Shown: positions 45,018 through 55,690 of the stretch, in pieces
Layout: each line of letters starts with the position of its first letter
Position numbering within the stretch: position 1 is the stretch's first letter
Source: CALBTQ01 sp036725605
GTDB taxonomy: Bacteria > Lernaellota > Lernaellaia > Lernaellales > Lernaellaceae
NCBI GenBank assembly: GCA_036725605.1
Contig: DAIMDW010000009.1
Coordinates: 102,544-166,543 of the forward strand
Reading direction: 5' to 3'
DNA: 64,000 nucleotides
Made by a program: the position numbers and the translations under genes
Notes under the pieces: generated by a model
The model's database searches: none
The model's input: the letters and a program-made list of their open reading frames with translations, nothing else
Told to the model about the DNA's origin: nothing

Positions 45018-46670
45018 GTGAGACTTACTACGACTATTCTAATTGTCTTGCTGTCTGCATTCGTTGTGTCCGTAGCCTGGGCACAGGCTCCGACCGTACC
45101 TGAAACCCAAACGCCGAGCGAGGCTCCCACGGGCGACACGGTCGCCGCACCGGCAGCGCCCGCGCCCGTTGCCGAAGAAGCGCCCACCGCTCCCGTCGCC
45201 GAGGAAACCGCCGTCGCCGCCGAGGCCGAGCCCGCCGAACACGCGGCCGCTGAAGAACACGGCGAAGAGCACGGCGGCGGCCATCACGGCGGCGTGCCGG
45301 GCAAGGATCTTCCGCTGTGGACGGCCTTGCCGTTCGCGGGCATTTTGCTGTCCATCGCGTTGTTCCCGCTGCTGGCCCCGACCTTCTGGCATCATCACTT
45401 CGGCAAAGTCAGCGCGTTCTGGGCGCTGGTGTTCATCATTCCCTACGTGGTGAAGTTCCACGGCGCGGCCGTGTACGACATCATGCACATCTACCTGATC
45501 GACTACATCCCCTTCATTATATTGTTGTGGGGATTGTTCACCGCCGCCGGCGGTCTGGTCGTGCGCGGCAAGCTGCGCGGCAGCCCCGGCGTCAACTTGA
45601 TTCTGTTGCTGATCGGCACGCTGATGGCGAGCTGGGTGGGCACCACCGGCGCGAGCATGGTGATGATCCGCCCCGTGTTGCGCGCCAACGCCTGGCGGAA
45701 AAACAAGACGCACGTGATCGTCTTCTTCATCTTCCTGGTGTCCAACATCGGCGGCGCGCTGACCCCGTTGGGCGATCCGCCCTTGTTCCTGGGCTTCATC
45801 CACGGCGTGAAATTCTTCTGGACGATGAACCTGATCGTGCCGATGGCCTTCGTCGTCGCGTTGCTGCTGGCGATCTTCTACGCGCTGGACACCTTCTACT
45901 ATCGTAAAGAAACGCCGCCGAAAGAAGACGGTGTGAAAGAGCCGCTGCGGGTCGAAGGCCTGCACAACCTGCTGTTCTTCGCGGGCATCGTGGGCGGCGT
46001 GTTGTTCAGCGGCATGGTCAAGCTGGGCAGCTTCACCCTCGCCGGCGTGCACATGGAGGTTCAGAACCTCGTGCGCGACGGGGTGATCATCGGCATGGGC
46101 GTGCTCAGCCTGGTGACCACCAAAAAGAAGTTGCGCGCCGACAACGAATTCACCTGGTTCCCGATCCTCGAAGTGGCCTACCTGTTCGCGGGCATCTTCG
46201 CCACGATCGTCCCGGCGCTGGCCATTCTCAAGGCGGGCACCGAGGGCGCGGCCGCGCCGCTGATCAACGCGGTGAACAAGCCGTGGCAGTTCTTCTGGGT
46301 CACCGGGGCGCTCTCGAGCTTCCTGGACAACGCGCCGACGTACCTGACCTTCTTCACCACGGCCATCGGCAAACTGTACCCGGCGGGCATCGAGGAAAAA
46401 GTCGCCGCGACCTATCTGATGGGCCATCTCAACGAAGCGCAGATCGCGCAGGGCATCACCGACGGCTTCAAGTACCTGATGGCGATCAGCGCGGGCGCGG
46501 TGTTCATGGGCGCGAACACCTACATCGGCAACGCGCCGAACTTCATGGTCAAATCGATCGCCGAGGAAGCGGGCGTGAAGATGCCCAGCTTCTTCGGATA
46601 TATGTTCAAGTACTCGATCCCGATCCTGGTCGCGTCCTTCATCATCACCACTTTTGTCTTCTTCGTGTAG
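45018..46670 (+). CDS. Sodium:proton antiporter-like membrane transporter
   Basis: 550 residues from a GTG. A signal-like N-terminus (TTTILIVLLSAFVVSVAWAQ) precedes a Pro/Ala/Glu-rich stretch and a His-rich patch (EEHGEEHGGGHHGG, about 80-93). Eleven or so membrane helices follow, including ASWVGTTGASMVMIRPVL and the loop SNIGGALTPLGDPPLFLGF, hallmarks of the ion transporter/citrate-antiporter superfamily (NhaD-like). The gene lies between bactofilin and the ATP synthase genes and is followed 14 bases later by an unknown gene. The ion carried is inferred, not shown. Confidence 0.85.
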   Translation: MRLTTTILIVLLSAFVVSVAWAQAPTVPETQTPSEAPTGDTVAAPAAPAPVAEEAPTAPVAEETAVAAEAEPAEHAAAEEHGEEHGGGHHGGVPGKDLPLWTALPFAGILLSIALFPLLAPTFWHHHFGKVSAFWALVFIIPYVVKFHGAAVYDIMHIYLIDYIPFIILLWGLFTAAGGLVVRGKLRGSPGVNLILLLIGTLMASWVGTTGASMVMIRPVLRANAWRKNKTHVIVFFIFLVSNIGGALTPLGDPPLFLGFIHGVKFFWTMNLIVPMAFVVALLLAIFYALDTFYYRKETPPKEDGVKEPLRVEGLHNLLFFAGIVGGVLFSGMVKLGSFTLAGVHMEVQNLVRDGVIIGMGVLSLVTTKKKLRADNEFTWFPILEVAYLFAGIFATIVPALAILKAGTEGAAAPLINAVNKPWQFFWVTGALSSFLDNAPTYLTFFTTAIGKLYPAGIEEKVAATYLMGHLNEAQIAQGITDGFKYLMAISAGAVFMGANTYIGNAPNFMVKSIAEEAGVKMPSFFGYMFKYSIPILVASFIITTFVFFV

Positions 46671-46683
46671 GAGGGGGATCCCG

Positions 46684-47265
46684 ATGAAAACCTACGTGGA
46701 AATGATCATCGAGGGACCGGAAGAATACGCGCGCGGTTACATTCGCGGATTCGTCGCGGCGCGCGGCAGTCACGCCGAAGTGATCTTCGACGATGAAGTG
46801 GGCATCGACGAGGACGACATCGTCCAGAAGATCAAGGAAGCGCTGCACCTGACCCGCGAGGTGACTCACGCGATGGTCGACGCGGAAACGGCCGCGCTGG
46901 TGCGCGAGGCGATCACCACCGCGCAGGACGTGCCGCTGACGGTCCGTTCCGAACGGACGATCGATCACGCGCGGTTCGAGTACAAATTCGGTGTCTACAA
47001 TCGCGAGCAAGGCGATTTGATCATCAACGCGTTCAAGGACCTGCCGACCGGCATCACGCTGGTCGACCACGACTTGCACGTCAAGGAAGACCCTTCCGCG
47101 CACGGCAAGGAACTCTACAGTCCGGCGCATGAGTACAGCGTCACCGGTCAGGGCGCCGCCGAGGGCCCGATCGACAAGATCATCTGGCTGTACAAGGAAC
47201 TCACCAGCGTCGAGCAGTTGACGGCGGAAGACATCACGCTCGTGTTCAAGGAAAACCAGGCGTAA
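46684..47265 (+). CDS. Protein of unknown function at the head of the ATP synthase operon
   Basis: 193 residues from the ATG at 46684 with GGAGGGGG upstream. It is acidic, soluble, has no signal peptide, and shows alternating strands and helices (KTYVEMIIEGPEEYARGYIR, EVIFDDEVGIDEDDIVQKIK, FEYKFGVYNREQGDLIINAF). I cannot assign a family. Spacing (14 bases after the antiporter, 17 before atpF') indicates co-transcription with both, so it may regulate ion transport or ATP synthase. Confidence 0.75.
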   Translation: MKTYVEMIIEGPEEYARGYIRGFVAARGSHAEVIFDDEVGIDEDDIVQKIKEALHLTREVTHAMVDAETAALVREAITTAQDVPLTVRSERTIDHARFEYKFGVYNREQGDLIINAFKDLPTGITLVDHDLHVKEDPSAHGKELYSPAHEYSVTGQGAAEGPIDKIIWLYKELTSVEQLTAEDITLVFKENQA

Positions 47266-47282
47266 CGAAAGGGTCGCAACAG

Positions 47283-47708
47283 ATGGACAAAATGGCTCTG
47301 AGCTGGACGCTGGTCGCGCAGATGCTGATGTTCCTGTCCGCGATGGGCATCCTCTCGCATTTCCTGTTCAAGCCGATGTTGGCGGTCTTCGCCAAGCGGC
47401 GGGAAATGGCCGAGGGGCCGCGCGAACGGGCGACGGCGATGGAGAGCGACGTGACCGCTGCCAAGCAGACGGTCGAAACCGCCCTCGTCCAGGCGCGCGC
47501 CGAAGCCGGCAAACTGCGCAACGCGTTGTTGAGCAAGGCCCAAGGCGAGGAACGGTCGGTCGTCGGCGAAGCGCGCGAACAGGCCGGGCGCTCGGTGGCG
47601 GCCGCGCGCGAGGAAATCAACGGCGCCGTGCGGCGGGCTCGCGAACAACTGACCGTCGAAGCGGAAACGTTGGCCGAAGAACTGGCCAACAGCCTGCTCA
47701 AGGTTTGA
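47283..47708 (+). CDS. atpF': ATP synthase F0 subunit b'
   Basis: 141 residues. One N-terminal membrane helix (WTLVAQMLMFLSAMGILSHF) followed by FLFKPMLAVFAKRREM and a long charged coiled coil (AKQTVETALVQARAEAGKLR). This is the second b-type stator subunit, found with b in photosynthetic bacteria and many deltaproteobacteria. It is shorter than the neighbouring b. Stator subunits hold F1 against rotation of the c ring. Confidence 0.9.
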   Translation: MDKMALSWTLVAQMLMFLSAMGILSHFLFKPMLAVFAKRREMAEGPRERATAMESDVTAAKQTVETALVQARAEAGKLRNALLSKAQGEERSVVGEAREQAGRSVAAAREEINGAVRRAREQLTVEAETLAEELANSLLKV

Positions 47709-47718
47709 GGGGGCGAGA

Positions 47719-48294
47719 ATGAAACGAACGTTCACTTTCCTGTTCATGCTCGGCGCCCTGCTGCTCGCGGCGCCGGTGTTGGCCGCCGAGCACGCATCGT
47801 TTTTTGAGACGCATCACACGTTGGTCGAAGTGTTGGTCAGCGTCGTCAACTTCATCATCTTCTTCGGCATCCTGATCAAATTCGCCAAAGCGCCGCTGCG
47901 TAAGCAGTTCGACAACAACGCCAGCGAATATCAGTCCCGCATGGCCGAAGCCAACCGGCTGCTGGCCGAGGTGCAGGACATCCACCGCGAGTGGACCGAG
48001 CGGCGCGAACGGCTCGACGACGAAACCGCGCGCATACAGGCCGACGCGCAGCGGCTGGCCGAGGCGCAGGCGAACGAGATCATCGCCGGCGCCAGGCAGA
48101 TGGCCGAGCGGCTGGTCGCCGACGCCGAGCAGACCGCGGTCAGCGAACTGGCCATGGCCAAGGAAGACATCCGCCGCGAACTGGTCGAGAAGCTGATCGA
48201 CAACGCGGAAGAAAAGATCCGGGCGCGCCTGACGCCCTCCCATCAGCGCATGCTGATCGAGGACGCGATCAAGAAGCTGGAGGCGATCTCATGA
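47719..48294 (+). CDS. atpF: ATP synthase F0 subunit b
   Basis: 191 residues. A signal-peptide-like start (RTFTFLFMLGALLLAAPVLA) precedes the real membrane helix (VLVSVVNFIIFFGILIKFAK), the PLRKQFDNN junction, and a coiled coil. An extra N-terminal signal on b is known in some deltaproteobacteria. Ten bases after b' and overlapping atpH by four bases. Confidence 0.92.
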   Translation: MKRTFTFLFMLGALLLAAPVLAAEHASFFETHHTLVEVLVSVVNFIIFFGILIKFAKAPLRKQFDNNASEYQSRMAEANRLLAEVQDIHREWTERRERLDDETARIQADAQRLAEAQANEIIAGARQMAERLVADAEQTAVSELAMAKEDIRRELVEKLIDNAEEKIRARLTPSHQRMLIEDAIKKLEAIS

Positions 48295-48830
48295 GCGGGA
48301 GCGTTTTGGGTCGGCGTTACGCCGGCGCGCTGCTGGACATCGGGGTGAAGGACGCCAAGGCCGACGCGTACGGCGAACAGTTGGAGCAGGCCGCGACCGT
48401 GCTGGGCGAACCGGCGACGCTCAAGGTGCTGCTGAGCCCGCTGTACGCCCTGGACTTCAAGCACAAGCTGTTTAGCGACGCGATCGCGCAGCTTCACCCG
48501 GCGCCGGCGGTGGCCAACCTGTTGCGGTTGCTCTACGACAAGCACCGCCTGGGCCTGCTGCCCGAGGTGGCGTCCAGCTACCGCGAGCTGGTCGACGAAC
48601 AGGCCGGCCGGATGCAGGCGACGGTAACCAGCGCGGTCGATCTGGACGGGGCGAGCCTCGGCCGGTTGCGCGTGCTGTTGCAGAAAAAAGTGGGAAAAAA
48701 GGTGGAACTGACACAACAAACGGATCCCGCCATCATCGGGGGATTGCGCATCAGCGTGGGATCCAAGGTATACGACTCGACGATCGTCAACCACTTGGCG
48801 AAATTGCGTGAAGGTTTGAAACACATTTAG
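48291..48830 (+). CDS. atpH: ATP synthase F1 subunit delta
   Basis: 179 residues from the ATG at 48291 (overlap ATGA with atpF); a longer in-frame extension upstream is antisense-free but belongs to atpF. VLGRRYAGALLDIGVKDAKA begins the N-terminal helical domain; the C-terminal domain contains QTDPAIIGGLRISVGSKVYD, the OSCP/delta signature. It links the stator to the top of F1. Confidence 0.93.
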   Translation: MSGSVLGRRYAGALLDIGVKDAKADAYGEQLEQAATVLGEPATLKVLLSPLYALDFKHKLFSDAIAQLHPAPAVANLLRLLYDKHRLGLLPEVASSYRELVDEQAGRMQATVTSAVDLDGASLGRLRVLLQKKVGKKVELTQQTDPAIIGGLRISVGSKVYDSTIVNHLAKLREGLKHI

Positions 48831-48845
48831 ATCGAGGTTGTGTTC

Positions 48846-50354
48846 ATGGAAATCAGAGCGGCAGAAATAAGCAAGATTATCGCGAAGCAGATTGCCGATT
48901 ACGGCAAGGAGGTTGACGTTGCCGAGACCGGCGTAGTGCTGTCGGTCGGTGACGGCATCGCCCGTCTGCACGGTCTGGAAAACGTGATGGCCGGCGAGTT
49001 GCTCGAGTTCCCCCACGAGATCATGGGCATGGCGCTCAATCTCGAAGAGGACAACGTCGGCGCGGTCGTTTTCGGCGAGACTCACGAAATCAAAGAAGGC
49101 ATGACCGTCAAGCGCACCGGCAAGATCGTGCAGGTCCCGGTGGGCAAAGGGGTCGCCGGCCGCGTGGTCAACGCGTTGGGGCAGCCGATCGACGGCAAAG
49201 GCCCAATCGAGTCCGCGGAAACGCGCAACGTGGAAATCAAAGCGCCCGGCATCGTCTATCGCCAGTCGGTTAACCAGCCCTTGCAGACCGGCCTCAAGGC
49301 GATCGACTCGATGATCCCGATCGGCCGCGGTCAGCGCGAGTTGATCATCGGCGACCGCCAGACCGGCAAAACGGCGATTGCGATCGACACGATCATCAAC
49401 CAGAAAGAAACCGACGTGTACTGCATCTACGTGGCCACCGGCCAGAAGATGTCGACCGTCGCCCAGGTCGTGGACCGGCTCGAGAAATTCGGCGCCATGG
49501 AGTACACGACCGTGGTCGTCGCCTCGGCCTCCGACCCGGCTCCGATGCAGTTCCTCAGCCCCTACACCGGCTGCACGATGGGCGAGTACTTCCGCGACAA
49601 CGGCATGCACGCGGTCATCTTCTACGATGACTTGACCAAGCAGGCCGCGGCCTACCGCCAGCTCTCGTTGTTGCTGCGTCGTCCGCCGGGCCGCGAAGCG
49701 TTCCCCGGCGACGTCTTCTACCTGCACAGCCGGTTGCTCGAGCGCGCCGCGAAAATGTCCGACGCGCGCGGCGGCGGCAGCCTGACCGCCTTGCCGATCA
49801 TCGAGACGCAGGCCGGCGACATCTCGGCCTACATCCCGACGAACGTCATTTCGATTACCGACGGTCAGATCTTCCTGGAAACCGACTTGTTCTACAGCGG
49901 CATCCGGCCCGCCGTGAACGCCGGTCTGTCGGTCAGCCGCGTCGGCGGCAACGCGCAGATCAAAGCGATGAAACAGGTCGCCGGCTCCTTGCGCCTGGAC
50001 CTGGCGCAGTACCGTGAAATGGCCGCCTTCGCCCAGTTCGGCTCCGACCTGGACAAAGCGACCCAGGCGCAGTTGTCCCGCGGCGAACGGCTGATGGAAA
50101 TCCTCAAGCAGCCGCAGTACAAGCCGCTGCCCGTCGAAAAACAGATCCTGATGATCTACGCCGGCGTCAACGGCCACCTCGACAAGTACACGGTGGACCA
50201 GATCGGCCGGTACGAGCAGGAACTGTATCGCTTCTTCGAGGAGCGCTACCAAGGGCTGCTCGACAAGATCAAAACCCAGAAGACCATCTCCGACGACATC
50301 AAGGCGGACCTCGATAAGGCTTTTGCCGAATTCGACGAAGTCTTTACCGGATAA
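48846..50354 (+). CDS. atpA: ATP synthase F1 subunit alpha
   Basis: 502 residues from the ATG at 48846 (MEIRAAEISKII, the normal start); a GTG six bases earlier is less likely. Walker A GDRQTGKTAIAID, and the alpha-type VYCIYVATGQKMSTV, YDDLTKQAAAYRQLSLLLRR and the family signature around PAVNAGLSVSRVGGNAQ. Non-catalytic nucleotide-binding subunit alternating with beta. Confidence 0.97.
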   Translation: MEIRAAEISKIIAKQIADYGKEVDVAETGVVLSVGDGIARLHGLENVMAGELLEFPHEIMGMALNLEEDNVGAVVFGETHEIKEGMTVKRTGKIVQVPVGKGVAGRVVNALGQPIDGKGPIESAETRNVEIKAPGIVYRQSVNQPLQTGLKAIDSMIPIGRGQRELIIGDRQTGKTAIAIDTIINQKETDVYCIYVATGQKMSTVAQVVDRLEKFGAMEYTTVVVASASDPAPMQFLSPYTGCTMGEYFRDNGMHAVIFYDDLTKQAAAYRQLSLLLRRPPGREAFPGDVFYLHSRLLERAAKMSDARGGGSLTALPIIETQAGDISAYIPTNVISITDGQIFLETDLFYSGIRPAVNAGLSVSRVGGNAQIKAMKQVAGSLRLDLAQYREMAAFAQFGSDLDKATQAQLSRGERLMEILKQPQYKPLPVEKQILMIYAGVNGHLDKYTVDQIGRYEQELYRFFEERYQGLLDKIKTQKTISDDIKADLDKAFAEFDEVFTG

Positions 50355-50367
50355 GTAAGGAGCGCAC

Positions 50368-51243
50368 ATGGCAACGCTGCGCGACATTCGCAAACGGATC
50401 AACAGCGTCAAAAACACGCATAAGATCACCAAGGCGATGAAGATGGTCGCGGCCGCCAAACTGCGCGGCGCCGAGGAGCGCTTGCGCGCCGGTCGGCCCT
50501 ATGCGCAGATGCTCGACGAAATGATCGCGAACCTGTACCGCCGCACGGAAAGCGAAGGCTTCCCGCTGCTGGAGGGCAAGGACGCGGTGCAGAAGGTCGA
50601 GCTGGTCGTCGTGACCTCGGATCGCGGTTTGTGCGGCGCGTTCAACGGCAACATCCTGCGCTACGCCTGGCAGACCAAACACAAGTGGGAAGAACAGGGC
50701 AAGCAAGTCAACATCAGCATCATCGGGCGCAAGGCGAACGAATTCTTCAAGCGGCGCAACACCGAGATGCGGCAGAAGTACACCAACATCCTGGGCGATC
50801 ACAATTACGGCCTGGCGATGCGTATCGGCACCGAGCTGGTTGACGCGTTCACCAACGACGAGGCGGACGAAGTGTATATCGTTTACAACGAGTTCGTCAG
50901 CGCGATCAGTCAGCGGATCATCGATCGACGCCTCATTCCCGTCGAGCTGCCCGAAACGGGCCGCCCCGAGGGCATGGACGCGATCGTCGATTACCGCTAC
51001 GAACCCGAAAAAGAGCAACTGCTGGCCGAGCTGCTGCCGTTGCAGGTCCATTATCAGTTGTACAAAGCGTTTCTGGAGAGCTTCGCCGCTGAAATGGGCG
51101 CCCGCATGAGCGCCATGGACAGCGCGACGACCAACGCCGAGGAAATGATCGGCAAATTGACGCTACAGTTTAACCGAGCGAGACAAGCCGCCATTACAAC
51201 CGAGCTGCTGGACATCATTAACGGCGCCAACGCTATTTCGTAA
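50368..51243 (+). CDS. atpG: ATP synthase F1 subunit gamma
   Basis: 291 residues. Starts ATLRDIRKRINSVKNTHKIT and has the conserved VVTSDRGLCGAFNGNIL; the C-terminal helix carries SAMDSATTNAEEMIGKLTLQ and ITTELLDIINGANAI. It is the rotating central shaft. Thirteen bases after atpA. Confidence 0.97.
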   Translation: MATLRDIRKRINSVKNTHKITKAMKMVAAAKLRGAEERLRAGRPYAQMLDEMIANLYRRTESEGFPLLEGKDAVQKVELVVVTSDRGLCGAFNGNILRYAWQTKHKWEEQGKQVNISIIGRKANEFFKRRNTEMRQKYTNILGDHNYGLAMRIGTELVDAFTNDEADEVYIVYNEFVSAISQRIIDRRLIPVELPETGRPEGMDAIVDYRYEPEKEQLLAELLPLQVHYQLYKAFLESFAAEMGARMSAMDSATTNAEEMIGKLTLQFNRARQAAITTELLDIINGANAIS

Positions 51244-51258
51244 TTTGTGGAGAGAACG

Positions 51259-52662
<1,404 letters not shown>

Positions 52663-52673
52663 GGGGGTGAGCT

Positions 52674-53084
52674 ATGGCAGACACGTTATCGGTCAAACTG
52701 GTTACGCCGACGCGCAAGCTCTACGAGGCCGAGGCGACCAACATCATCGCCCCGGGCGCGAACGGCGAATTCGGCATCATGACCGGCCACGACCCCTGGA
52801 TGGTCGCGCTGGGCATGGGCCCGCTTAAAATCCAAAACACCAACGGCGAACTCGAGCAGTTCTTCACCAACGGCGGTTTCTGCCAGATCGACGAGGACAA
52901 AGTCGTCATCCTGGCCGAAGTCTGCGAAGCGTCGATCCACATCGACGTAACGCGCGCCGAAAACGCGAAGAAACGCGCCGAGGAACGCATTGCGGCGTCG
53001 CCGAAAGACGATTCCATCGACCTGCTGCGCGCCGAAGCGGCTCTGCGCCGCGCCCTGTACCGTCTGGATATCGCCGGCGACTGA
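52674..53084 (+). CDS. atpC: ATP synthase F1 subunit epsilon
   Basis: 136 residues with AAGGGGGTGAG before the ATG. N-terminal beta sandwich (LSVKLVTPTRKLYEAEATNI, GANGEFGIMTGHDPWMVALG) and a C-terminal helical pair (RAENAKKRAEERIAASPKDD). It couples to gamma and restrains ATP hydrolysis. Last gene of the operon, with a terminator 27 bases on. The a and c subunits (atpB, atpE) are not here and must be encoded elsewhere. Confidence 0.95.
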   Translation: MADTLSVKLVTPTRKLYEAEATNIIAPGANGEFGIMTGHDPWMVALGMGPLKIQNTNGELEQFFTNGGFCQIDEDKVVILAEVCEASIHIDVTRAENAKKRAEERIAASPKDDSIDLLRAEAALRRALYRLDIAGD

Positions 53085-53110
53085 GCCCGCGAAAAAATCC
53101 TGCCTTGTTC

Positions 53111-53145
53111 CGCCCGCGGCCTCACCGCCGCGGGCGTTGTTTTTA
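53111..53145 (+). terminator. Rho-independent terminator of the ATP synthase operon
   Basis: Ten-base stem CGCCCGCGGC (53111-53120)/GCCGCGGGCG (53127-53136), loop CTCACC, then TTGTTTTT. Confidence 0.92.
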
Positions 53146-53216
53146 ACGATCATTTCCAGTAAAGTAACTTCATTCTCTCTTTTGGAATAACGGTTACGCA
53201 GCTTTTGGAGTCCGCC

Positions 53217-55535
53217 ATGAGAACGCTTGCCCGCATTTTGATCTGCACCGCCCTTGTCTTTTTGTTGACTTCCCCGGCGTGGGCGAAAACCGTTTCGCTC
53301 GAAATTTCCGGCCCCGAGGACGGGTTGGAAATCTTGGTGGACGATATGAAAATCGGAGCGGTGACTCCGGCGAAAATCGAGGTGGAGGTCGGGGCGATCG
53401 TCACCGTCGATGAGGGCTGTGTAAAACGAGGCGTTTGGTTGACGACGGGCAACGAAACGAAGGTGCGTTTCCGGGACGAAGAAGACAAATACGGAATCCG
53501 TTTGTTGGCCGACGACGGCAACGGCGAGCGGACTGTCGGCTATTACGTGCATTATTTAACCTCACAGCGCGAGTTCGATGCATTCGTCGCCGAAAACAAA
53601 ACGCTCGGCTTTTTATGGCTGGAGCGAACGATCGGCATTACCCACCTGGGCGCCCTGCGCGGCCGCGACGATGTGCGGGGGCTGATCCTGAGCTACAACA
53701 ACTTTTACGACCTGCCGATTATCGGCACGCTCAAATCGTTGCGCTGGCTGGAAATCAACCGGCAAAAACGACACACCGATTATTCGTTCCTGACCGAGCT
53801 TTCGTCGTTGCGTCTCCTGGGGCTTTGGAATTCCAACATCGACGATCTGTCCTTCCTGACCGAACTCGGCGAATTGCGGACCTTCCTTGTCGGCAACTCC
53901 TCCGCCAAAGCGGCGATCAAGTCCTACACCCCCATCGCGACGCTGAAGAAACTTCGTTCGTTGGGAATCTTGATGAAGGACTTCGCCGACGACGACGTGC
54001 AAATCCTGCTTTCGCTGCCCGAATTGGAATACCTTGGTCTCGGCGGAACCAAAATCACCACGGTCGATGCTGTCGCCAAAATGACCGGCCTGCGCATGTT
54101 GGACATTTCCGAAACCAAGGTGCGGGACATCGAGGCGTTGACCTCGTTGACCGGGCTGACGCGGCTGGAATTGAACGAATGCAAACGCATCAAATCCTTT
54201 GCGCCGTTGCGTAAGCTGACCGCGTTGAAAACATTGTCCCTGTCCTCCACTCGTTTCGACGACCTGTCGCTCGTCGCCGCCTTGCCGCGCCTGGAAAATC
54301 TCGACGTCGATGAAACGGAAATCGAAGACCTCGCCCCGTTGGCGCAAATGAAAACGCTGAAGGACTTGTCGTTGAACGATATCTCCGAAACGGTCGATTA
54401 CTCGTCCCTGCGACAATTGACCGACCTGGAGGACTTGTCCATCGACACCCACCAGACGCTCGACCTGCGAATTTTGGCTTCCATGAAAAAACTCCGGACG
54501 TTGAAGATGACCACTTCTTCGACGGACCTCTCGCCGCTGGCCGAGCTCACCAAACTGCGCAAATTGCACCTCAATTGCGATCAGGCCGAGGACATTTCTT
54601 TTTTGCGCCCGATAAAGGATTTGAAACACCTTTATCTCTTTATGAAGAAACTGAACGACATCTCTCCCCTGGCCGATCAAAAGCGGGTGAAGGATCTGAC
54701 CCTCGATACGGACACGGACGTGGATCTTTCGCCGTTGCGCCGGCTCACCGGCCTAAAATCTCTATATTTGTTTCTTGATTCCAACTCCGACATCTCGCCG
54801 GTCGCCGAGATGGAGCATCTACGAACTCTCAGTTGCCACTCCAAAGCGGTCGAAGACCTTTCCCCCTTGGGGAAAATGGAAAACTTGCGCCATCTAAGTC
54901 TGTTCACTTCTTCGGTGACCGACTGTTCCGTTTTGGGCCAGCTCAAAAACCTGAAAAGCCTTGGTTTGCTATCGGCCGATTCAAATTCATACGACGTCTC
55001 TTTCCTCGGTACGATGACCGGTCTGCGCGAGTTGTGTATATATCCTAATAATTTATCTTCCTTTCCGCCGCTGAGCCAATTGAGCGAGCTTTACAGCCTT
55101 TCTCTCTCGAACGCACAAATCAAAGACCTGACGTTTTTACGGGGATTGAAACGCTTACGCACACTCTATCTGTCCAATGCTCCGATCAAGGATTTTTCCG
55201 TCCTTAAAACCCTGCCGGCACTGGAAGATTTGAACCTCACCGACACCAAATTCGACGATCCGGTGGTGTTGGCCGACGCGGAAAATCTGGTCACCCTCGA
55301 TCTCGACCGAACGCTGGTCGAAGACATGGCGCCACTGGGGAAAAAGGAGCATCTGTTCCACCTGGATTGTAACGGAACCCTTCTGCGAAACCTCGATTTC
55401 ATCGACAACCTGCCGAATTTGCACCGCCTTGGCGTGAGGAAAACCGACGTCTCCGACGAGGAGGTCGACCGGTGGAAAAAAAAGCGGCCGGACCTGTATT
55501 TTATTCCTTCCTTATGGTTTTTCGACGAACTCTGA
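53217..55535 (+). CDS. Exported leucine-rich-repeat protein with PEGA-like N-terminus
   Basis: 772 residues from the ATG at 53217. A signal peptide (RTLARILICTALVFLLTSPAWAK) leads to a short beta domain resembling PEGA (VSLEISGPEDGLEILVDDMK). From about residue 140 to the end are over twenty leucine-rich repeats of about 22 residues of the internalin type, such as LTSLTGLTRLELNECKRI and LPRLENLDVDETEIEDLAPL. Such solenoids bind other proteins; here probably at the cell surface or periplasm. No C-terminal anchor. Follows the ATP synthase terminator, so it is its own transcript. Confidence 0.88.
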   Translation: MRTLARILICTALVFLLTSPAWAKTVSLEISGPEDGLEILVDDMKIGAVTPAKIEVEVGAIVTVDEGCVKRGVWLTTGNETKVRFRDEEDKYGIRLLADDGNGERTVGYYVHYLTSQREFDAFVAENKTLGFLWLERTIGITHLGALRGRDDVRGLILSYNNFYDLPIIGTLKSLRWLEINRQKRHTDYSFLTELSSLRLLGLWNSNIDDLSFLTELGELRTFLVGNSSAKAAIKSYTPIATLKKLRSLGILMKDFADDDVQILLSLPELEYLGLGGTKITTVDAVAKMTGLRMLDISETKVRDIEALTSLTGLTRLELNECKRIKSFAPLRKLTALKTLSLSSTRFDDLSLVAALPRLENLDVDETEIEDLAPLAQMKTLKDLSLNDISETVDYSSLRQLTDLEDLSIDTHQTLDLRILASMKKLRTLKMTTSSTDLSPLAELTKLRKLHLNCDQAEDISFLRPIKDLKHLYLFMKKLNDISPLADQKRVKDLTLDTDTDVDLSPLRRLTGLKSLYLFLDSNSDISPVAEMEHLRTLSCHSKAVEDLSPLGKMENLRHLSLFTSSVTDCSVLGQLKNLKSLGLLSADSNSYDVSFLGTMTGLRELCIYPNNLSSFPPLSQLSELYSLSLSNAQIKDLTFLRGLKRLRTLYLSNAPIKDFSVLKTLPALEDLNLTDTKFDDPVVLADAENLVTLDLDRTLVEDMAPLGKKEHLFHLDCNGTLLRNLDFIDNLPNLHRLGVRKTDVSDEEVDRWKKKRPDLYFIPSLWFFDEL

Positions 55536-55690
55536 TTCGCGCTCAACCGGAAGCATTCCGCCGTGCGCAAAACGCGCCGCGCAACTTGAATTAAAGCAGG
55601 GGCCATGCTAGGTTGCCCCATTCCGCATACGTCGGAAAAGGGGCGGTTTGCGCCGCCGTGCCGACGTCAATCCTTTGCATAGGTGAGGCG

